DNA of 64,000 nucleotides from Cystobasidium ongulense (Eukaryota; Basidiomycota; Cystobasidiomycetes; Cystobasidiales; Cystobasidiaceae): positions 1,550,001 through 1,614,000 of the forward strand of contig BQUP01000004.1 of the NCBI GenBank assembly GCA_022835595.1. The letters are read 5' to 3'. The position numbers and the translations under genes are program-made. The notes beneath the pieces are model-generated. The model searched no databases. It worked only from the letters and a program-made list of their open reading frames with translations, and had not been told where the DNA came from. This document shows, one piece after another, positions 47,348 to 59,038 of the stretch (position 1 is its first letter; every line of letters starts with the position of its first letter).

Positions 47348-47997
47348 TGTACCTTGTCAGAAGCAACGTGTATGAGATATTGGTCCAATGTTACTAGAGG
47401 AGTTCCTTGTTAGTTTCTTTCCTTGCGCTCACTGATATGCGCAAGTTCAGCGGTAGTTCTGATTGATTTGAGGTTACATAGTTTTAGATTGCTCTAGTAG
47501 CGTATTAGAGGCACCTCTTGCGTCTGAAGAAAACGTCCTTTGCGAAATAATTATTACGCTGAGTTAAGCCGTTTGATCCTGGTTACCTCGTACATTCCAA
47601 CTGAGACGGCATTCACGCCGATGATAATTGTCATCCAAGCCCGTGTCCGTTTTGCTAGGGGTCCATCTCTATTTTCCTACGGGAATGAGGGTCTGCTGGA
47701 GGTCGCAGGTAACTGTGCCCTCTTTCGGAGCAGTGATTGAGAAGACTATTGGATTAATATTTTGTCAAAAGAAATCCAATGCGATGACGGCAAATACAAT
47801 CGAGGCAAGAGAGGATATATGTTTGTAGTGTGAGTGCCCAGCAGTGGGTTATTGGTATTTGTATTGCAAAATATTGCTACATCTTAGATGGTTGTTTGCA
47901 CGGGTGTCAGGATGACATCAACGTAAAGAAGTGGACTAAACAAGCTAGACTAATGGACCCGAAGTCGACATTTACATCTATTCAGAGTGAAGATAGA
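47348..47997. other. Convergent intergenic region
   Basis: About 650 nt between the HAD phosphatase stop and the Grg1-like stop. It is AT-rich compared with the genes. The open frames are short and none is recognisable. Confidence 0.5.
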
Positions 47998-48445
47998 TTA
48001 GCTGGGATTCTCATCACCACCGAGTATTGTTCTGCGTACCTGTTGCTTGTAACCTTCCTTCTTGGCCTCAGAGGATTGCTCGTTGAACTTGTCGCCAACG
48101 GCGTCAGTGGCAGCTGAGAGGCGGGTACCAACACCAGCGTTGGAGTTCTTGGCCTGCTCCCTGTGGTGAGAAGAAGTGAGAAAGCCGCGATCAGAAAAAG
48201 GATCGGGGCCAGAAATGCAGGCAAACAAACGACGAGAAACGCACTTGTTGGCCTCCTTGGAAGCAGTAGCGGAAGCCCCCGATAGCGTCTCCGAGACGTA
48301 GTTGGCACCGGCTTCGACTGTCTGCTTGATTGCTGTGTGATTGTTTGCGAGAGTCAGCAAAGGTAAACCAAACGTATACCGGGAGCCATGGGTGGAATCG
48401 AGGGGTTCGAACTGAGACGACAAGAGGCATTAACTCACATTCCAT
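47998..48445 (-). CDS. Grg1/CCG-1-like small hydrophilic protein (copy 1)
   Basis: Three exons: 48439-48445 (7 nt), 48245-48332 and 47998-48160; 85 aa. It matches the glucose-repressible/clock-controlled Grg1 (CCG-1) family of fungi, whose members rise on glucose loss and stress and have no known activity. The pattern is clear: IKQTVEAGANYVSETLSG, ASKEANKEQAKNSNAG, then GTRLSAATDAVGDKF. The C-terminus adds a basic end. The coding start is split: only ATG-GAA-T lies in the first exon. A TTAAAAG box sits about 100 nt upstream of the ATG. A second Grg1-like gene lies 1.1 kb away on the other strand. Confidence 0.88.
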
Positions 48446-49571
48446 TGTGATTGATTTGAGTGTGTTTGGGTGGTAGAGTGGAGTGCTGTGAGATGAGTGT
48501 GGTGATGAGGAAAGGAAGAAAGAGATGCGTGAAAGAAGTCCGCCCTTTTAAGGAGCGCGAGCAAGCCGGTCCTAGCCTGAGCATTTAGGACTTCGATCAG
48601 TTGCGTCATGGATTCGTCAAGTGTCGACGTGGATGTGGCTGCGAAAAGACTAAGAATTCAAAACGAGGCGGGAAAAAGGCCTGGAAAAGGCTGGACCACG
48701 CTGGAAATGGTAGAATTTAGGCGAGATGTTATGTAAAAACGTGGATGGGATAAGACGTGCATAATAAATTGCATACGTGGTGCGCTGGCTGCAGTCATGC
48801 AGCTGCTTGTGAGAAACGGCTGAGGAAAAAGCCGGCTCCGTCTGGATTGGAAAGGTCACGTGACCTAATTGGCAGCTCCCAAGTTACAGAACGCAGCTTC
48901 CTACCAACTGCCTTGCGAGTCCTGGTAGGGAGTGCCAGTCAGCAAGAGATGGATGCGAGAGTCAGTCATGGACCCCCAAGATACTAGCGGTGTCCGTTAA
49001 GCGAGCTTGTCCATCAGCGTCGTGTGTGTCGAACTGAGGGATGGGTAGGCGAGCTATGGCTGGCTGGTCGTTGATGCTTTGGCGTTGTTGCCCATCTGTC
49101 TTGCGCAGAGGAGGAGAGTGGACAGAAGACAACCTGACAATCTACGCCTCTCTCTTTACGCATTCTTACTGCCCGCACAGCAGGCTACCAAGGATCTGCA
49201 ACTCTCCCCGTTGATGTCGCCCTGGGCCACAGTGAGGGCCGCCAATCAGGCACAGGTCCACGCCATTCACGTCCATCCTCCCAGCCATGACAGCTCGGCT
49301 ACGTGGCAGACCATGACAGCGGCACCCTCTGAAACACAATGACGGGCTTCCGTCCACGTAGGCACTCGCTCGCTTCCACCCTGTTCTCCCGTCATGACGT
49401 TTGATCCTAGATTCGCCACCAGTATGACGATCCACCCTGGGAGACTTGGGGTCTTGTCGAATGTTTAAAAGCTGGGTCTGCACATTGCTTCTCTGCTCTC
49501 TTCTCTACACAACTTTCTCGAACCTACAGAAGCTACCAACAACCATCCAATCAACAAACCAATCAGTCAAC
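48446..49571. promoter_or_regulatory. Shared divergent promoter of the two Grg1-like genes
   Basis: About 1.1 kb with no gene. Each start has a TTAAAAG/TTTAAAAG box roughly 100 nt upstream (near 48548 for the minus gene, 49463-49470 for the plus gene), in TATA-like position. Strong inducible expression is inferred from this and from the family. Confidence 0.5.
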
Positions 49572-49929
49572 ATGGAATCTATCTCGAACACAATTAAATC
49601 GGCCACTGAAGTCGTCACCCAAGGTGGAGCTGAAAAGAAGGCCGAGGCGCAAAAGGAAGGCAACAAGCAGCAGGCTCAGAACAGCAATGCTGGTATCGGA
49701 GAGCGTGCCTCCGTAGGTGTCTTCTTAAATCTAGTAATTTTACGCCACATTCTAACATTTCCTTCCCTCCTCATCTACAGGCTGGCCTAAGTGCCTTGGG
49801 CAACAAGAAAGACGAGACCGCTGCCGGTGCCCAGAAGGAGAATGCGTATGCACAATTCCACTCCATTAATGTTTCTGTCCCATATTGACGATCTGCTATT
49901 TTGCCACTCTCAGTAAGAACAGCCTCTAA
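49572..49929 (+). CDS. Grg1/CCG-1-like small hydrophilic protein (copy 2)
   Basis: Three exons: 49572-49712, 49781-49845 and 49914-49929; 73 aa. It begins MESI like copy 1 and keeps QKEGNKQQAQNSNAGIGER, the counterpart of the family core ASKEANKEQAKNSNAGVGTR, but the rest has diverged. It is rich in Ala, Gly, Lys, Glu and Gln and should be disordered. The last exon is 16 nt and ends KNSL. The two copies are divergent and probably arose by an old duplication. The TATA-like box about 105 nt upstream fits an inducible gene. Confidence 0.82.
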
Positions 49930-50193
49930 ATATTGAAAGTAAGGTGGAGATGCCGCAATCAAGACTCTCCCATGTAGCATTCATAGCGAATCCAGTAGTA
50001 CCATTTGACTTATAAAGTAGTACAGATCACCTTACTGCTGTAGCAATGCACAACACTTGAGCTTCTCATCCCCAACTGGCCTATGCTTCACTCTCGCCAC
50101 CACTAATTGTACGTGTCATGGATCTTGCCCAATTATGTTTAGCCTGCTCTGGCCTGTTGTCCTGTTCCTTACTGCAATCGCTTCGTGTCCGCA

Positions 50194-50731
50194 ATGTCTA
50201 CGAATTCACACGAGAAAGGTGTCCTCGTGAGCTTAAACGCCTTCGCTTGCCCTGAACACTACCATACCATCAAGGTCTGATCATGCAGCTTCGGATCTCC
50301 ACTTCAACTTCCCATGTGTGCAGGACAAGCTGAAGGAAGGCTTCGAAGAGTTCAAAGAAGGTTTCCTAGCCAATGCGCATATGGTGAAAGAGTCATTAGA
50401 CTTGACGTGAGTACTGGTATTCTTAACACCTCTTCCTCTTCGTGCCATCCGCCAAGCTGTCAAGGTCGATCAGCTTTCTTTTGAAACCTGACAAACTAAC
50501 ACCTTTTATGCAATTTCACATTATAGATTCGGCAATCCACAAGCGAAAGAACTGCCTAATCCTGGTTCTGTCGATCTAGACCTTGATTATCCAAAGAAAG
50601 AAACTGAAAGATCATCTATTCAAGCGTCTACTTCGTCGTCTGGTTCATCTGGACCAATTTCGCATGCTGGAATTGCGAGCTCGAAAGGAGCTATGACTGG
50701 GGAGAAACAGCTATACGATGTCAAAGATTAG
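50194..50731 (+). CDS. Small acidic hydrophilic protein, unknown
   Basis: Three exons: 50194-50226, 50324-50406 and 50527-50731; 106 aa. The second exon encodes an amphipathic helix with repeating Lys/Glu/Phe (LKEGFEEFKEGFLANAHMV). The C-terminal half is Ser/Gly-rich and disordered. No family recognised. The start ATG was chosen because its exon joins in phase 0 to the helix exon through a good GTGAGC donor. It lies just downstream of Grg1 copy 2 on the same strand, in a neighbourhood of small hydrophilic proteins. Confidence 0.65.
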
Positions 50732-51515
50732 GGAGAGGGCCTAGCCTTCCCTTATTGACTTGTTCCATGTATTCTACGATACGCGACGATATCACAAACA
50801 TGTAGCAAACACGCCTTCACCCGAGAAGCACTGTTAATCTAGCCAAGCGGGACCCTCTTTCAACTGGACCTAGTATGAAGTAAACCAATCAATCTGCAGG
50901 GAATATCAAGTGTCAGTTGCCAGACTCTCCAGGCCTTGAGCTAGCTCGCTCAGAGTAAGTTTGAAGATCTGTCATTTGGAAGTTAGAGGTCCATTGAACT
51001 CAGTCATAGACGGACTAAAGGAACCCTGCTTGCCTAGACGTCAGCAAGCAGGATTTCTTCAATCCATCTAATAATGAGTTTAAACGACCCCAAACTTACA
51101 ATACCAGATTAGACGTCCACATCGGAATTACCAAGCTGATCAGAATATGTAGAGTGTCCAAAAGGCGAACTGCATTTCATAATGCTTGAAATGTCATTTG
51201 CAGAAACAAAATCAGATACAACAACGTGATATCTGCCGATTAGAAGCTCTTGTTGCCATGTATATTCACGTAGCCAAGCCTTGAAGTCTGAGTTCTCCCT
51301 CTTTCGTGCCAGGTGATCGTTCAGAGGTAGCTTTCTTGGGGTGTGTGACATTTGCTTGTAGATAGATAAAGGAATTGGACATCTTGAAATTGTCATATTC
51401 AAGAGGCTCGGCAAGCTCGCGCTATCTATGCCATTTCTATGTCGATTTCTGTCGCTGTTGCGGACTTGTCAAGAGCTGATCGTTGACACTGAAACATTGA
51501 TTACTGGAGGAGCCT
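50732..51515. other. Intergenic with one candidate ORF and a hairpin
   Basis: About 780 nt. A minus-strand ORF from an ATG at 51396 to 51109 (95 codons) shows no recognised domain and no introns, unlike most genes here. It is listed as a finding, not as a gene. A 9-bp inverted repeat lies at 51025-51052. Confidence 0.45.
51025..51052. repeat. Inverted repeat, 9-bp stem
   Basis: CCTGCTTGC at 51025-51033 and its exact complement GCAAGCAGG at 51044-51052 are separated by 10 nt. It could form a hairpin in RNA of either strand; its role is unknown. Confidence 0.6.
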
Positions 51516-51842
51516 CTAGTCGAAGTTCTTGCCCAAGCGAGCGAGATCTATGTACAGGCAAAAAGCATCAGATCCGTTTGTCTGCTCTCAACTGGTTTGC
51601 CTGAAGCAAGGAAGGGGGCAGGACTCACGGTAATTGATTGTAGGTTTTCTAACCTTGCCGCGTCTACCAGCCATTGAAGTAGCCATGCAACGTTCCAAAG
51701 CTTGAGCAGCAGAAGCACACGAACCAACGTTCATTTTATCATTACTCTGAGCCCAGCAACCTAGCATTGCGCTTAGCTCTGCTGCACAGGGTGTTGCTTG
51801 TGCTAGAGAGCGAGATCGCACTTTCAATTTGGGAATTTTCAT
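51516..51842 (-). CDS. MRP10: Mitochondrial small-subunit ribosomal protein MRP10 (mS37, CHCH fold)
   Basis: Two exons, 51629-51842 and 51516-51547; 81 aa. The family is a twin-CX9C protein of the mitochondrial small ribosomal subunit. A basic N-terminus (MKIPKLKVRSRSL) precedes the CHCH region, with Cys residues in TPCAAELSAMLGCW and SCASAAQALERCM. A basic MAGRRGKVRKPTINYHL segment follows, the last part crossing the splice junction. The end is LGKNFD. Length and layout match MRP10. The start codon is the ATG directly before the basic segment. Confidence 0.88.
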
Positions 51843-52023
51843 GCTTGCTGCTTTCTTTTGGTGGTGAGGTAGGTAGGTTGTCCGGAAGGAGGATGGCTTC
51901 GTACTCTGTCTGTATGCGTAGGATACGTGTGATATGCCCGGATGTTTGCGCCTGGTTGGATGGTCGAAAGCAAGCCTGTCCGCGCGCTTCTCTCGTTGTT
52001 CTCGCTTCAACCACGAGACTACA

Positions 52024-53626
52024 ATGCCACTCAAAGACGACGTCGCAAAGTACATTACACAAGGCAGGGAAGCAGTAAGCGGGTATGTAGAAGCATACAA
52101 GTATAAAGAGAAGCAGCGCAAGGACAGCAAAGAGCATGAAGAGCCTGAGAAAGCAGGCCACGGAGAACAACAGCAGCATGTCATCGAAGACAAACAGTCG
52201 TCCTCTGACACTCCTGCTGCTTCCACGTCTGCACAAGCACAGACGACAGAAGTAGCCAAGACTGAAGATACAAGACCGTCATCTGCACTGGGGAGGTACA
52301 AAGACAGACTCGCTATCAAGCTCCCGAGTGGTCAATTCGATATCGGTGCGCCTGCCTTGTTCATGATCACATCGCCACAAATGACTGACATGATGTCTGT
52401 ACGTATGACCCGCCTCATGTTCTGGTATCATAGAGAATGCCACGGCTGTACCTTTGAACATAAGTTTGAATCAAGGTACATAGATAAATGCCTAACCTGT
52501 GTCTTCGAAGATCCACTGACTTTGCTTAAACAGTCGGGCCAATTTACTATGACACTGTCAAGCCTGGAGAAGGTAGGATGAGCATACTATCTCAGTTATT
52601 CCACATGCTAATGTTCCTTTACAGTCTTCTCAAGACAGACTGGCAAAGGTACATCTCATTGTGTAATTTTGTCTTGGGAAGTAAACGCTGACCTATATCA
52701 ATTGCAGTCTGGTTCACCATAGAAGTTCGCTTACATCTTGGTCCAGCCAGTGAGTACAATAAGTGGAGTGTAGCATGGCCTATAGTAAGTCTAAATCGCC
52801 TGTATGCCAGATACAGGCTCTAGTCTGACAACTTTCGCAGATGCTCGTGGCTGGTCCATCAGCTGCGGCCCTTTCTCTCGCTGCTATACCCCTCATCATG
52901 CTATCGACCGGCGCCATCACAGTCGGAGCGTTGGCAGGTGCCGCCGTAGAGGGTGTTTCAGCTGCTTTCGCAACAGTGTCATCTGCTCTCGGTATTGCGA
53001 ATCGCCTGCCTTTCGTCTCGAAATATAAACGCAAAGCAATCCAAGGAGCCCAAGTACAAGGACATGAAGTTCAGAAATTCGCAGGAGAGGTAATGACGAA
53101 TTTTCAACAAAAGGGAGGAATACATGGTGTTCTTGAACATCTAAAAAGTAAAGGAGGAGAACCTAAACTTGTTGAAATGCCAGAACAACCTATTTCAGTG
53201 CACGATATCACTGGTGCCTCGTTAGCTGAGATTTTCGATACTAGAGGACCAGGACCGAAAGGATGGAAGAAGTCGCGATGGAACAAGTTGGCGAAAGCGT
53301 TGGAAGAGGTCAAATTGGTTGATAGAGGTTGGTTCGCTGGCAGAGAACCTAATCTAAGAGTCACTGGCGGACCGAGAATTGTAGAGATTGACAATACCCT
53401 ACCGAAGAAACATGGCGAGAAGAGGAGTATACTCGAGATCTGGCCACTGAGACTGGAAAAGGTCGTAGAGGTGGAAGGAGAACTGCTCAGTGAGGAACTG
53501 GTTAGAGGTGAAGGTGAATCGAGGGATGTCCGAAAGACGGTTGAAGAGGCTGCCGAGGAGCTGAGGGGGGCGGAGGTGCCCGATGAAGCGGTGAATGCAG
53601 GCCATGAACAAGATCAGAAGAAATGA
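52024..53626 (+). CDS. Uncharacterised membrane-associated protein, 434 aa
   Basis: Five exons: 52024-52402, 52534-52572, 52625-52648 (24 nt), 52708-52784 and 52841-53626. The N-terminal 120 residues are hydrophilic and rich in Lys, Glu, Gln and Ser. The middle part, built from four short exons, reads like beta strands with aromatics (GPIYYDTVKPGEGV, VWFTIEVRLHLGP, YNKWSVAWP). It is followed by one long small-residue hydrophobic segment (about residues 174-205) that could be a transmembrane or hairpin anchor. The C-terminal half is charged and ends in an acidic tail. No family recognised. The join from exon 1 to exon 2 uses the donor C|GTATGA and is less certain than the others. Divergent from MRP10, with 181 nt between starts. 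Confidence 0.72.
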
Positions 53627-54022
53627 TGCTTGGATATCAGTGTACAATCTGTAGCATATGTGAACTCTTGCCCATACTATACACGGATATGGCAGTATAA
53701 TGAGAACTGTGAATGGGAGCGACCCAATTCGTTCTACAAGCTCACTGGACATCTGCAGCAATAACAGATTAACCACGACGACCGACTCTAGCTTATCACA
53801 GTCTGCAACGTTGTTCTCTCGAAGCATGCTTCCCCGATCGCTGTCGGCGTCCGGCGGTGGCGCCTTTCGCTTGCTGACTGTAAAGCACTCGCTGCTCTTC
53901 TTTGGATTATTTAATATTCACACACAGCAATTCTGGGATAGATAGAGGAAGAGGGAGGAGAACGTAGGAGTGGTGTACAGACACACGCAGAGCTCAGCTC
54001 ACCGCAGGCCCGACGCAGGGCC
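53627..54022. other. Intergenic between the 434-aa gene and the bZIP gene
   Basis: About 400 nt on the same strand, including the bZIP promoter and leader. No specific element identified. Confidence 0.5.
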
Positions 54023-55401
54023 ATGTCGCCGAACAACTGGCTCAACTTCCTCAATCTCGACTTTGAAGCGCAGCCGGGAGCGATGGCGCCCAGCAATGGC
54101 AACAGCAACAGTGGGGCACGCAATGGCAATACCAACGACGCCATGCTGTCCGGAGGATTCGACTTTGCAGGCCTAGGCAACAGCCCGCTGTCCGACGACC
54201 TCAAGTCGCAGCTCGAGGCGTGGACAAACGTCTCGTTCGGGGGAGACGAGCAGAAGGCGCAGAACGGCAGTGGACAGCAGCCATCGCCGCTGGACAGCCA
54301 GTACTTCAATGTGTTGTCGAATGAAGACACAAAGAAGGACCCATCGCCCTATGCAAAGCGCCCATTTGGCAACTTTTCATCGAGCTACCAGGCCTTGGAG
54401 CGCGGATTCGACGTCTTTGCCGCGAAAGAGGACACCATCGGCCAATCGACGGACAGCATCGCACCCCAGCAGCAGTTCCACCACCAGCAGAGTCAACAAG
54501 CTGCAGGGCAGCGCCTTACCAACACGCCAGTGTCCAACGTCGCTACTCCCACCGCTGCCACGCCATCATGGCACTCCAGCTTGCCGGTCTTTGATTTTAC
54601 AAAGAGCTTTGGCCCGATCGACACCGCTGCCTATCCCATGCTGCCCGAATTCGCACACAATCTCGCACAGCAGCAATTGCAGACGATACAGCTACAGCAA
54701 CAACAGCAGCAGCAGACTTTTACGCCCTCTTCCGGCGATAACGGCACTCCCGCCGGTGGCCCGCCCGCTAAGCGACAGCGCACTACCGGAACTTCATCCG
54801 CAAACTCCGCCTCTGCCTCGCCAGCGACTAAAGCACGCGAGACCAGCGAATCTGAGGCTTCAAACAACAAAGAGAGCGACTCATACATCGACGCCAACGG
54901 AGTCCTCGTAAAGCGCCAACCATTGCTCACAAAGGCGGCAATTCTGGCTCAACAACTCGAAGAGTTGAAGAACAAGCATGGCAGAACACCCGAAGAAGAG
55001 GCAATCAGACAAGCCGAATTAAACAGGATAGCAGCAGAAGATGATAAAAGAAGAAGAAATACAGCTGCTTCCGCTAGATTCAGAGTTAAAAAGAAACAAC
55101 GTGAAGCCGCTTTGGAGGATACTATAAATGAAATGAAAGACAAATTAAACTCTCTGGAACAAGAACTTGGAAAAACAAAAAATGAGAATACTTTTTTGAG
55201 GGATCTCGTCATTCGAAAAGTGAGCTCCCCTTCTGTCTCCTATTGTCTTTTGCTTGCATCGTAGCTGATCTTTTCCCCTTTTGTGCATCGTTTCAGATCG
55301 GTCTAGGCGACCTCAGCACATCAGGTCCTTCTCTTTCGGTACCTGCTCTGTCAATACCTCAGTCTGAAGCTAAAGGAGTAGGAACACATCTACGAAACTA
55401 A
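54023..55401 (+). CDS. bZIP transcription factor, Cys3/MetR type
   Basis: Two exons, 54023-55219 and 55297-55401; 433 aa. The basic region reads RRRNTAASARFRVKKKQRE, with the N-x-A-A-S-A-R-F pattern typical of the Cys3/MetR/Zip1 group, which in well-studied fungi controls sulfur assimilation. A leucine zipper follows (ALEDTINEMKDKLNSLEQE). The N-terminal 280 residues are low-complexity, rich in Gln, Asn, Pro and Ser, with a seven-Gln run at 54695-54715. This is a plausible activation domain. The segment before the basic region (LTKAAILAQQLEELKNKHGRTP) is also conserved in such factors. The exact target pathway is inferred only from the basic region. Confidence 0.88.
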
Positions 55402-56231
55402 GAAATCAAACAAAAAATTCAGCCTCTCCTCTCTCTCGCCCGCTCAGTTCTTGAGCTTTGTTTAAATCTAAGTTAGTAGTACGGAAGAAAGAGAGTCCTG
55501 GAGTCTTGTTTTCTCTCTTAGCTTCGTGATGTTGTTGCCGTTTCCTCGGCAAAATAAATAGATGGATCCCAATGGATTCCCCCCTTCCCTCCTGTTTTTT
55601 AGATTTTCCTTCGACCGTTCACAACACGCCTCTATAGGACCTTTCTTGTTATCCAGTCATCCACATCCTCCTCCTGTCCGAGTGTTCGAAGATATGGCTT
55701 TGATTGATGGATTTTCTTATTCTTGAAATCTGGACGGGTACAGCGAATTGTCTATTGTCTATACAAGTCTTTAAAAGGGAGAGTTTACCGCTCGATTGCT
55801 GTGTAGATAAACTTCTTTAAACATGCCACCGCTATGTAGATAGACGGATGCTTTAAGCACGCCACTTGTTAGCGAGATCTATGACAATCAAAAGCAATGG
55901 CAACCACACAAGGAAATCTGCAAAAGCACTGCGACAATGACTAAATTGCTGTGAAGACCTCGATAACCGACGGTTTCGATATGTACTGACAATGACCCTT
56001 GAAATTTTCTATACATGTATTCGTTGATAAATGGATGTAACACCGAGTGTTGGGTAACTGAGGCGACCACAACTATGAACAATGTGTGCCTATCTTACAG
56101 CACTCGCAGTGCACTGCGGGCAACCTAGATCGGCTTGAGATTTTTGATGTTTCAAATTTGCATTTCGGAAAGGTGATGCTGAAGGTATGAGACCCGATTG
56201 ACAGAGATGTGGCACTAGGTTTGCCTCTGTC
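55402..56231. other. Convergent intergenic region, bZIP / ammonium transporter
   Basis: About 830 nt between two stop codons, with pyrimidine-rich stretches just after the bZIP stop. Probably 3' UTRs. No open frame of note. Confidence 0.5.
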
Positions 56232-59038
56232 TTAGCCTTGACGCGGCGCCTGCTTCTTCTCCAACTGCTTTTCACTCAGCACTTCCGGCTCCTCGTCATC
56301 AATACTCCGCGAGCCTGTCTGTGGCGCTTCGCCGTTGATATGCTCGCCGTTCTCCTCGTTCGCATGCCGCGCTGCCATTTGTGTTTTGACACTGTTGCAG
56401 ATCACGACATCACGTGTCAGCTTAGAATTGGGCTTTGATACAAGTCTGCTCATACTCACGCAGTCGAGGCGCGTGGCGCGTGGGGGTGGTCGCTGATGCT
56501 ATCTTCACTTTCCGATGAGACAGTCACACCGACTCCATTTCCTTCTTTGTCCTGATCGTGACGAGATCTATGATGTTGAGGCGGTTGATAGTTTCTAGAT
56601 AAGGGAACCAGTCAGTTTGTGTGGACCGCACGTTGTTAGGGAGGAAAGTCTACATACCCTTCCAAATCTCGGTCAATTGCAGCGAAATCATAGCAGAACT
56701 ATATTGCAGGAGCGCGTCAGAAGGTAACCCAGAAAGTAGCAAATTCATCTCAAGCCTTACCTCTCCGCATTCGACTTCGTCAAGACCGCACATCTCCCCA
56801 TCGGCATCGGTCCTGAAGTGGCAGTATGGAATATGGTCGACTGGAGGAGCAGACAATGTTGAAGATTAGGTACGTTGATGCGATGAAGGTAGAGTCCCAG
56901 TGCAGACGGCGTTCGACTTACTGACAAACATAATGATATATGTCGTTATGGCAGTCCAGGCGGTACAGAACACAACCCAAGCGAGTTGATAGGCGAATTG
57001 AATCCAGTTCCCATCGAGCCATCCGCCGGCTGTTCAAATTGGTCCAAACGTCAGCTATCTAGACTCGTTGTATTGAGAGGAAGTCACTCACCAATGGCAG
57101 CGTAGCCATCGTTGGCAGTTACGGACGATTGGCAGAAGATACCAGTCATGAGGAGGCCGACTATTCCAGAAATTCCGTGACATGAGAAAATATCGACTGT
57201 AAACATGCAGACCTTTGTCCGTTAGCCTACATTCACTCGAAATAGCTTGAGAAAGACTGACGTGTATCATCAAAGTTAAACCAGATCTTCAGTCTAGTGA
57301 GCCAATTGGAGACTGCAGCTGCCACAACACCGATAAGGGCAGCAGCTGGTATGCCGACGAATCCAGCAGCAGGAGTGATAGCGACTAGACCACTGATAGC
57401 TCCTGTACAGAAGCCAACTACGGACCAGCGATAGAAGTGGCGCCAATCGAGAAGCATCCATGTTAAACCACCAAAGCAAGCTGCAAGATTGGTGCCGGTA
57501 ATTGCCATTCCTGCCTTGAGATTGGCCGCAAAGGTAGAACCACCGTTGAAGCCCAGCCATCCGAACCTGTAGCGGAAAGATCGTTATTATCGAGCTCTCA
57601 CACAGCAACAAGCATAAAACATACCATAGTAGGACAGTTCCGAGGAAGACGTGTGCGACGGAATGAGGAGCATATTGAAGTCTATCGGTTCCCCAGCCGC
57701 GTCGTTTGCCGAGATAGAGCGAGTAGACGAGACCAGTGACTCCCGAAGCGATTTCGACGGGCCCGCCTCCGGCATAATCGAGAACTTTGATCGCAAGAAT
57801 ATGGAGGTCAGTCACATTACACTTCGCTCGACTCCGCTCCACAACGCACCTCCAAGCTTGTACGCCCATCCCTCTGGATTCCAAACACTGAATGCTAGAA
57901 CATTGTAGCAGATGGTAGACCAGCAAAATACGAAGGGAATAACAGGCCAGATTCTACCTCTTTCGCAAGCTGCGCCGATAGCGATAGCCGGGACGAGGGC
58001 GGCGAATTGCTGTTCGTAAATGGCAAAAATGATTGCGGGAAGCTGAAGCATGATTGAAAAATTAGCACATTGGGCACTCCTGAAGTTACCTGGCAAGAAG
58101 GCTTACCTTGTTGTTGGCAGCAGCAACAGGTGCCTCCAGAACGTGCATGAAGCCGAAATATTTGAGATCACCGATGATTTGATGTCCATTCTCGCTGAAG
58201 GCAAGCGAATAGCCCCAGAACCACCTGTAGGCAGGAAAACAACGCTATTCAGCACCGTTTACAATTTATCCCGCTAAAAAGGCTTTCTCATGATAAGCGA
58301 AGGATCTGCCCACTTACCATTCGAAGCTGACTACAGCAAGACACAGCATAGTCGCCAAGAGCATGTCTATATTATTCAAGGGCAATACATATGAGTATGT
58401 TGACTTCTCTTCGACCTTTCGGGCCCAACTTACGCAAAGCGTTTTTGCGTCGGACTAAACCGGAATATCTACAAGTCGCTTCCTTGTCAGCTTTCAACCC
58501 AGGAGAAGCAAGAGAAATCTACTTACAGGTAGCCGAGTCCTGGTATCATGATGAAGACTGAAGGATTGAAGAACACAGGAAAGAATAAATATGGGCGCTA
58601 TCGGTTTGTCACTGCTTCGACGCCACCGGACAACGTACCTAGTGCGGTACATGTTACTAAAAAGGAGGGAATCAGCGGCACGAAGAAATCAAGTTAAATG
58701 CATAAGCGTCTATGTTGCTCACAGATCCAAGCCACATCACCAGGGTTGTACGCAGCAATTGTGGAGCCATCTTCAGTGACTGCAATGAGATCGGTCCCTG
58801 CAGATATTTCAGACAAAAGTGTCATGTAGGAGTGTCAGCACTGAGATCCAGGGCTGTAGATGGGGAGGATGTGCTGCGTGTCTAGACATTCGACATACCC
58901 GGACCAATGGAGGCCGAAGCAGGGTCGGTCGGAGATGCGACGTTGAGCAGGCCATACCTAGTTAGTTGGGAATGGAACAGCTCGTCAGCCAACGCAAGAC
59001 GCAGGAGGGACAAGCAGAGCGTACGTGAGATTGACCAT
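56232..59038 (-). CDS. Ammonium transporter (Mep/Amt family)
   Basis: Seventeen coding exons from 59025-59038 (14 nt) down to 56232-56391, including an 18-nt exon at 58639-58656; 561 aa. All phases agree. It moves ammonium across the plasma membrane. Segments typical of the family: AWILTCTALVFIMIPGLGYLYSGL, VSFEWWFWGYSLAF, NPEGWAYKLGVLDYAGGGPVEIASG, WFGWLGFNGGST, and FSCHGISGIVGLLMTG holding the second His of the pore pair. At the first pore His position there is Glu (PVEIAS), as in yeast Mep1 and Mep3 and unlike Mep2. The about 100-residue C-terminal tail is charged, Ser-rich and likely cytosolic. Upstream DNA contains several GATAAG sequences, the target of fungal nitrogen GATA factors. Confidence 0.94.
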
